Assembly (NCBI GenBank): GCA_002633025.1
Contig: NMRB01000032.1
Coordinates: forward strand, 426,968-490,967
Length of the DNA: 64,000 bases
Reading direction: 5' to 3'
Origin: Notospermus geniculatus
Lineage: Eukaryota > Nemertea > Pilidiophora > Heteronemertea > Lineidae
The position numbers were made by a program, and so were the translations under genes. Below the pieces are notes generated by a model. It did no database searches and had not been told where the DNA came from. It worked only from the letters and a program-made list of their open reading frames with translations. Positions 35,061-64,000 of the stretch are shown piece by piece; positions within the stretch are counted from its first letter, which is position 1; each line of letters begins with the position of its first letter.

Positions 35061-35185
35061 AATGGGCCGTATTCTAGAACGTTCCTTAACATTAAGGTCC
35101 GCCTTAAATCTATTGTTCTCGATGGTTTTACAATAGACTTAAGGTTGACCTTAACATTAAGGAACATTCTAGAATACGGGCCAAT
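35061..35185. mobile_element. 119-bp palindromic MITE with AAT target duplication
   Basis: The element (35064-35182) is an imperfect palindrome: GGGCCGTATTCTAGAACGTT at the left and AACATTCTAGAATACGGGCC at the right. AAT flanks both sides. The empty site in copy 1 (GCAAATAATAAATG) has a single AAT, which directly shows insertion with a 3-bp duplication. It is non-coding. The terminus resembles Harbinger/ISL2EU-type ends, but I cannot assign the superfamily. Confidence 0.85.
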
Positions 35186-35246
35186 AAATGTGCACCGGCC
35201 ACTTTGATAGGATGCTTTTGATCACATAACTTAGATTACCATCACA

Positions 35247-35430
35247 ATAAGATGACCTTCACAAATAATGTGACCTTCACAATGGAATGACCTTCACATT
35301 GCGATGGCCTTCACAATGCAATAATCTTCAAAATGTGACGACCTTCACAATGCAATGACCTTCTACTGGATGACCTTCACAATAACGACCTTCCAAATGT
35401 GATGACCTTCACAATGCAATGAACTTCACA
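35247..35430. repeat. Imperfect ~17-bp tandem repeat, second allele
   Basis: Same array as 34021-34250, with fewer units but about five exact TGACCTTCA sites. See that entry. Confidence 0.7.
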
Positions 35431-35578
35431 AGATGATGACTGGAGTGAATAATGGCAAACAATGGACTGGAAAACAAAAATATGAATAACAATTACGCCT
35501 GAAGTGGCTTTTACATACAAATGGTTTTTATTTTTGTAAAAAAATTAAAATTGGTGGGAACATACAATAGTACAAATC

Positions 35579-38500
35579 AGGCGATCACACTGACTATGAC
35601 AAGTTGTTTATCTCTATAAACAAATACAAGAACATTGAGGTGTAAAAGAGGAAGATTTTGAAAGAGAACAAGGCCAGTCTGGGGAAACTATTTCAGATAA
35701 GACAACAGATGCCAACTCGCCCACCATGAAGATGAAATAGCTCTTGAGCTTTAGAGACAACGACAGCTCTACAGCTATTACATGAAGAATAGGATCATAC
35801 TATTCAGCTAGGAAGCACTTGCAATTAGTACTAAACTTAGTACTCTCAACTGGTCTGAAAGGATCTGATGTCCTCTTTGAGTTCCCCAGAATGGTTTCTG
35901 GAGAGACTGGCGTCATGTTTTTAAAACCTCTGAGACTACTAGCAGTGAAAAGCACTCAATGAAAGTTTCACACCATTTTCTTTATCAACATTCATTTGTC
36001 AACAGAAAACAGGCCCTAATCTCAACAAGCTATTGTGTACCGGTAATCTCATTTTATTATGAATACACCATCAGATAGACTGGCCTTGGTCCCTCGTGTC
36101 AATAGAAAGAATGTACTTGTATACTCCAACGTGTTGAGTATTGCTGTAGACCATTGACCCTTCAGGACTGTATCAGCACAGGAAAAACATCGAAGTTACA
36201 AATCATCAGTGATTCATACTCATTCATTTATACGGTTATGATTTCATGCTCAATATATTCACTGGGCTGAATACTGTACAAACTGCTTTTCATTGCCTGT
36301 CTCTGGAATGAAGGGTTAATGTATTTTGCATCACATATAATGCCCACCAGTATTGTGACAGGTTGGCATGCGTCGAGTTGAAATATACACTATAATGTGC
36401 GTGAACAGAGTATAAGTAATATTTTACTCAGGAAGCAAAAGCAGGTATTTCATACATTCACAACTGACCTTAGAACTTCAAAAAGTGAACGGGTTTGAAA
36501 GAAAATCTCAAGGGAATGCAGAAGTCCCTCAGAATGCTAATCATCAGACCATGCAAACAGAAGAAATGATCCAAATATCATACTCCAAGAAAGACAGATC
36601 TCTGACCTGTCAGTTTCTTACAAATTGGAAAACAGAAGTGGAGTGCCAGATTATAAACACAGGTTGATGAAAGGTGCTGGCCTTGATCTGCCCCTAGAAA
36701 GGTTGGCATTCAAAAGGGACAATATCTCCATCCAACTTCATGTCTGGTATGAATAGTACTGGGTAATGGTCAAAACTAGATGATGACCACAAAATGTAAT
36801 GGAAAACTCTTGTTGATAATACTTGGGTTTAAAAGAACACTTTTGGAAGGAGGGTCAAGTGCACTTTGTATTACAAGTTATACAATAGTTTATAATACAG
36901 TGTCATCTGCTCCAGCATAAGTTGGCCGTGAGTTCATAAACATTATACTGCTACAGTTGGCAGCGCAGTGCATACATGTAAAAGGGAATCATGTACAGCA
37001 CAGTGTAAACAATTTACACTGAACTCATGCTTGCTGCTGTGCATTCGTCTATGACCAGTGAACTGAAAGAGATTGGACTCAGTTCCAAAGCACAAGGTAC
37101 AGCACGTGCAACAACCTGTTGGCATCAGCCAATACAGAACACTCCGCATTGAACAGACAGTGCAGTACATTTGTCTGTAGCATAACGTTTAGAGTGTAAT
37201 GTCTACGAGTTCAAGTTACGATGGAACAGATGAAAATTTCTCTCTAGACTAGCTATAGTGCTATATCTGCCTATATACATGAGCACATTTACAGCTCACT
37301 TCACCCTAAGATATCCATCCATCACTGAATACGATACTTGCATTCGTAGACAAGCGATGCAAATCAACTTTTGGTGAAGCCAGCTTAATTACGTAATTAT
37401 CAACATGGAAAATGCATCGAATCAAATTGTCTATTCACTACAATCGCTTCTAAACCACAAATTTCTTTACAAAAAATGGAATTTATTGTGCACACCCACA
37501 ACCCCCTTCACAACCAGAGATCTCTTGGGAACACCATTGATTTCTGGGTGCTTTCAATATGACTTTCAATGGGGCATCACAACTTCCTAACTAGGAAGAT
37601 AAGCAAGAAATGCAACTGTTTTTGAAGTCGTGAGTACATAATCCGCCATTTACACCATTAATCAAATCAATAATCTTGATCCAACCACTAATAGGTAATC
37701 CCCTTAATCCTGGATCTGCAGAATAAACTACAAGATTAAAAATTTTGCAGCAATTGAAACCAAAGATTCCTGTCTCTTAAAACTGTATGACAAAATGACA
37801 AAAGTCACATTGTTGAGAGAATGGATTTGCAATCATTATTGGAATAAATGTGCATTAATAAGTACAATAATTCATATTTTTATAGAAGTAACATGATAAA
37901 TGGGTTAAAATCAAAGCTGGCAAATGCACAACTCTATGCCAGGAATATTGCACGAATATCTTACAATATATCTAAAAGATACACTCACTTTTTTCCCTTA
38001 AAGACATACCAGAACAATAGCTGTCAGGCATATAAAACACTCCAAAGGATTTGGGCCGGACAACTCATGTTTTTTGCAATGGTAAAATCAGACAGGTGAA
38101 AAACATGCTAAATGACTTAAAATCCCATAAAGGTAACAATGATTCTACAGAAAACTTTGGTTCCAAGTCCCAACAAAACCATTGGGGAGACTACATGATT
38201 TCAAAGTTCTCTCATCCCATTAAATTTCAAAACAATCCCACATAAAAAGTTGGTGAAAATTATGTATTAAGATACCGATGCCCAATTTTACCTTCGTCTT
38301 TTATTAAGCAGGATCAAATGTCACATATTTCCCATGAACGATAACTCAACTAATCTCAGTTTTGTCAATGCCACGTATTCCCTGAAGTTAACGAGACAAT
38401 AACTGCCTAGCAGTTTTTTCTATATATTTCCCCAATAATAGTCGATTTTGACAGCAATTATCGGTACATGTAGTATAATTCTCAAAGATCAACCAACATC

Positions 38501-39944
38501 CTTTTGTAATCTCCCACAAAAACTGAGAAAATAAATTTCACATCAAATATGAACAGATGAAACAGCTGCTGTCTGTAAATTGCTGGCATAACATTTGTGA
38601 AATTAAGTCCATGCGACAACTTTCACCAATGAAACTTTCCCACAGTGAATTCTGTATCGCTTTTGATACAGCGTAAGTACAATTTTGAGTCATTAAATCA
38701 TAAGTATACACAAGAGTTGGATAAACTCTCTTTGATCGATAAATTTTTTAAGTCACAATGTGCTCTCGTCAAGTATTTTTAGAATCTCTTTCACTGGTAG
38801 GCTATGTCAATCGTGACTACAAAATAGCAAGCTTGTTTCATACATAATGAAGTCGGCACAGAGGACTATTAACTGCAGCAAAACCAAGAGGCTCTTTGTT
38901 AACTGGGCAGAGTCATATGATTGTACTGCCACTTTTATATACACCCAGTAATCTGCCGTGTCTGTGCAAGGAAATACATCTTCTTTGTAATTTACTACAA
39001 TGACAGACGGCACCCAATTTCAGCCTCACTGGAAAACTGAAAGGTTCAATCTTTGAAACTGACCCCCAAATGTGTTGAAAAGACTATCCAGGGAGAAGTC
39101 CACTCAATTCACGCTAGATTACGTTCCCCAAGGTGCTGGACAACTTATCTTGCACCTGAAAAAATCCATTCTTCTTTTGTATTCAAAATAGTCAGTATAT
39201 ACATCTTCAAAAAAGACAGAGTAAGAACTTCCAATCAGATATTACATCATTCTATATGTCAAGTATGGACAAAGGCTCTGAAATAATGAAACTTGCTCAA
39301 CCTTCCAACTCAAAGACCATCCCTACAGTGACTAGTAGCAATAACTGCTTGCAGAGGGGAGACAGAAAAAGATCCCTACAGTCAAACTTTCCTCCTCGGC
39401 AAGACTCAAGAACTGACACGATCATAGAACCAACATCAGCTCATCCAAGTGAGGAACTGCCCTGTATGGGATGCAGTGACCCCTTTTGGCCTGGCAGTGA
39501 AACACGTGTCTGTTCTTCAGGATAACCAAGATGCAAAACCCCACAGAGAAGATTTTGTCAATGAGAACCTGAAGAAGATATTTACAGAGGCACTTTTGAT
39601 GGTTTTGAATAGAATAGTCCCCAACAGCCAAGATCTGCATCATTACCACCATCCAAGGATGTGTACATCACCTCAATCTATCCGGTGCACATGAGTCACA
39701 GTCAGGGGAATCTCGCACTATTAAGGACACCTTTAGTCCTGACTGCCTGATGACACAGGTCAAAATTAATAGAAATGGCTCATTTTGGGACTGAACTTTG
39801 GTGTCCTTAATACAGAGTTGTCCTCCTGGCAGAGCTGTCCACTAAGAAAGGGTCCACTGAACATGTAGCGAAAGAATGGAGTAAGTACTTTGTATATAGG
39901 TCGATCGAAATGCTAAATAACTGGAAGGAAGTTAGAGGATCACA
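35579..39944. other. No supported gene; AT-rich, partly RBPJ 3' flank
   Basis: I see no exon with both coding resemblance and splice sites. The right side should hold the RBPJ 3' UTR. A dispersed repeat lies at 39715-39863. A single TTCCCACA word lies at 38637-38644. Confidence 0.4.
39715..39863. repeat. Dispersed repeat (possible pogo-like MITE)
   Basis: CACTATTAAGGACACC at the left, GTCAAAATTAATAGAAATGG inside, then GGTGTCCTTAATACAGAG and GGTCCACTGA at the right. Ordered words match 6955-7115 and part of 16640-16780. The right end reads CAGTGGACC in reverse complement, close to pogo-type termini. Confidence 0.5.
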
Positions 39945-61170
<21,226 letters not shown>

Positions 61171-63690
61171 AGCCGTATAGCCAAAATTTTCATGCGCCAC
61201 GATTACCCTGCGCCAACTGTGCTCCGTCCAATTGAAAATAAGTCCCACCGTGTGACCAGTCCATGCAAGAAGACCGCATACACATGATATTCTGACCACA
61301 GACTTCTAAACTGCTCACGCTATCTTGCTGTTTATTTGATATTAATTATATGTTTACACCTGGTCATAGCAAGAAAATTCCCACGCTCGGCACCAATATT
61401 TACGCACACATTCTGGGCCTCGTATTAGATGTACAGATAGAACCATCCAGCCCAGAACCAGCATAATGAATGCCACATGATTGGCATAAATTATCGTGGG
61501 TTGGTTTCAAAGGATTTCACAGAAGACATTGGATCGATTCGACGATTATAGTATTCATATTTGCTAGCAGTGAACAGCAGGGTGGTATTTGGTGGCGATA
61601 TCAAATGTGATGGCTTATTCATAATAAATGCAGGAGTTGGATGTCAATAGGAGAAGAAATCGCTGCGACGGGTTGTTCTGAGGGTTGCTATCACTATCAG
61701 TGAGAAGTATTGGTCAAGAGTCAAAGATTGGCTACACTCTTGCATAATTTGCTCGACCATCATTTCTAGATCGGATGAATGCTGTTGTTCTGATAATAAA
61801 TGAAGCTTTTATGAATCACTTTCCAATGTAAGACATTCTCAATACATTTCTCAAAGCACTACACATTATCACCAAGATCTCTTCATGCCGAAACCTTTCT
61901 GGGGAAATCAAGGAGCTCACTCACTTGATCCTTCCCGATCAGTTGAGAATGCTAAGTGGATTGGAAGGGAATCGAACCCAGGACTTCTTGATAATGAGTG
62001 TGACATTCAACCACAACGCCACATCCTGAAATAGTTGCACACACCGATAGTTCCGTTGAGGAACATTTCAATGAAATGGATGGAGGGAAACAGCTGGGCA
62101 TGACAGGAAGGATCCAACCAATCATAGGCTCTTGGAAACCTTCAGACAAAGAAAGAGCTCATCAGCGTCTCGGGATTCATCAGACCTGGATCATAGGATC
62201 TTCGCACCAGGCCTGAGCACTTGACTCAAGACAAGAACAAATATGAAGTGATATTGATTCACACTCGGACTCGACTGCGTTTTGTCCCATCGAACGTTTC
62301 CACAAGGTGTAATTCAATCCCATCATGCAATAGTAATGAACGAATCAGAATTTGAGACTCTATTGATAAACTTTTGACTTCCTGAAGAAGCAGTCCTGAT
62401 GAATATTTTATTCGTCGCAGAGCAGGAGCGTGCTGTTAGTTTGAGAAGCTTTTTTCATCTAACTTTGCCACAGAAACACATGCGAAAGATGCCTTACATG
62501 TACATCGAGTTCAGGCAAACTTACACCGGATCAATTGAAACTGATTCCACCCTTACAAGCCAAAAATCTCCATACTGTCTGACACATGAAAGTACAGGTG
62601 AACTCTGCACACTTGACGTGAATCCAGTCGAATGGATCAGTTCGAATTACCGATGACTTGTCATCCACTCTCTTGCCCCTTGTCAGAATTGTGACTCAAG
62701 AAAGTATGGTCTCTATGGCGACAAAAGATTTTAACAGTGTAACCTGACAATGAGTTAAGCGATGGGATAATGCGTTCAATTGAAGTGCGGCGCTGGATTA
62801 AACCAGAAATGGAATAAGACTAAAGAGTTGAAGGAATTGAATGGAAACTGTGACTCCTTGCCTTTTCTCATTCTTTTAAAAATATTTTAATATTTTAACA
62901 TCTGCTGCAAAAAAACTTCAATTCCACCAGAGTGAACTGAGTAGGCTCTGAACCACACAAGGCATGCAAGGCACAGGTTTTCATTGGTACATGTAGCTGT
63001 CAAGGACGGTTACTGTGGAAACACCAATCCCAGGGGCTGCCAGGGCCTCCACGGCATCCTCCTCCCCAGTACCTCAATCCTCGATCCCACTCATGCCACT
63101 GCAGTCAAGTCCACATCCTCCCCTCACTCTCAATTCTGAACAGGCTTCCCAAGCTAGCAGAGCCACCTAGTTATACACTTAGGAACTAGAGCTTACAACA
63201 ATTGGGCAAGGAAGAGCAGTTTTCAATGAATGATGAAAAGTGAATTTTTCTTGGAAAGTGCTTCCATGAATCTTGTGATGCCTTATAAAAAATACAAGGT
63301 CAGAAATGTCCCATGACGTGGATACGCTGAAGACCTTTATTGACAATGACACCAATAATGGACAATTACGCTGTTCTGAGAAAATGATTTGCTAATGTTT
63401 GCTTATGCAATGATGACAATGATAATGATATTGATAATACCCAGCAGACCTGCATTTTCATAGCCACCTAGCAAAAGGATCAGCTGATGTAACTGAAATC
63501 AATGCTAGAGGTATCAATTCATCTGCAGCAAGTGTAAGGGTAGCAGTAACACCAGCTATTTGATGTTCCCTCAGGTAGAAACCGGTAAACAATCACCTGA
63601 TAGGCCACGAAACATTTATAGCCTTACTTGGACAAACGATGCAGAAAACTGCGTTCGAGATTTTGGCATTTTCTCAGAAAAAATAATGTA
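61171..63690. other. No supported gene; RBPJ upstream region
   Basis: The left part should hold RBPJ 5' UTR and promoter, but I see no decisive core promoter. The only structured item is the tRNA-like segment at 61958-62028. Confidence 0.4.
61958..62028 (-). repeat. tRNA-like pol III promoter segment (tRNA-derived SINE fragment)
   Basis: On the minus strand TGGCGTTGTGGTTGAATG (A-box-like) is followed by GGTTCGATTCC, an exact B box. The acceptor arms do not pair, so it is not a functional tRNA. A SINE head is the likely source. Confidence 0.5.
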
Positions 63691-63785
63691 CAGTGGAACC
63701 CCGGTAACACGACCACCCACGGGACAGACCCAAAGTGGTCGCGTTAGCGGGGTGGTCGCCTTACCGAAATCGGCCCGATGAGTGC
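63691..63785. mobile_element. Possible pogo/Tc1-like element end
   Basis: CAGTGGAACCCCGGTAACAC follows TA, and GTGGTCGCGTTAGCGGGGTG lies inside. The terminus is typical of TA-inserting pogo-type elements. No right end is seen in the window. Confidence 0.4.
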
Positions 63786-64000
63786 CGATCCAGACCGAAG
63801 TAAACTGAGTGTCATATTTTCTTTTTTAGCCATGTTTCGTTTAATAAACCAGACTAGACCATCTCCAGCCTGGCCTGATACTAGTAAGCAGACTGTGACG
63901 ACTAGGATGGACGACTGGCAGGTGTGGAAATGGTGAATTCCGTGTAAATATTGCGCCCGTCTCATGCTTAGGCCTGCCTTTTATGATCGCTGACCCCAAC

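Larger units (their letters stand above)
34688..35578. repeat. Local duplication C, copy 2
   Basis: Second copy of 33604-34391, starting at the right edge of the gap. It differs by a 119-bp MITE at 35064-35182, small indels and tandem-unit number. Confidence 0.85.

Noticed and set aside
61958-62028. Functional tRNA gene
   Set aside because: A and B boxes are present, but acceptor and anticodon stems do not pair properly.

Overview
This is eukaryotic, almost certainly metazoan, nuclear DNA. Genes are split by GT-AG introns of 0.1-9 kb, there are no operons, and mobile-element debris is dense. The protein set (OTULIN, TXNDC9, HPS5, a C2H2 zinc-finger protein, RBPJ/Su(H)) is animal. Frequent GGCCTA, TACATGTA and CCGGTA words, many short DNA-transposon derivatives and unmerged haplotypes suggest a highly heterozygous marine invertebrate. 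An echinoderm, hemichordate or amphioxus is my guess, but the window does not prove the phylum. The assembly has gaps at 9608-10412 and 34392-34687 and single n joints at 14606, 30326 and 60888.

Layout, left to right. 1-3.9 kb: mostly non-coding, with one good orphan exon (1480-1596, minus). 3.9-9.6 kb, minus: an OTULIN-type linear-ubiquitin deubiquitinase whose OTU domain is joined, with every splice phase matching, to a 474-residue N-terminal exon. 9.6-15 kb: a gap, unannotated DNA and a local duplication. 15.0-17.4 kb, plus: TXNDC9 in six exons. 18.5-28.4 kb, minus and convergent with TXNDC9: HPS5 in 17 exons, ending in a complete RING-H2 finger that I do not know from human HPS5. 28.8-30.9 kb: a stack of transposon derivatives including a TTAA-flanked MITE and a Penelope-like element. 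31.2-33.5 kb, plus: a single-exon eight-finger C2H2 protein. 33.6-35.6 kb: a duplicated 3' flank. 39.9-61.2 kb, minus: the full RBPJ gene with a 27-bp micro-exon and an apparent alternative promoter. 61.2-64 kb: repeats and unannotated DNA.

The exon models were built by hand from conserved protein segments and GT/AG sites. In each multi-exon gene the summed coding length is a multiple of three: OTULIN 2283 bp, TXNDC9 624 bp, HPS5 5793 bp, RBPJ 1689 bp. The genes are functionally unrelated neighbours: linear-ubiquitin/NF-kB control, a phosducin-like folding cofactor, BLOC-2 lysosome-related organelle traffic, a DNA-binding protein, and the Notch nuclear effector.

The observations most worth a second look are the HPS5 C-terminal RING-H2, the doubled OTULIN with a possible myristoylation signal and HOIP-docking motif, the alternative RBPJ 5' ends with CSL-type sites in the same locus, and three duplications that each abut an assembly break and look like unmerged alleles. 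One of those pairs shows a clean filled/empty site for a 119-bp MITE.
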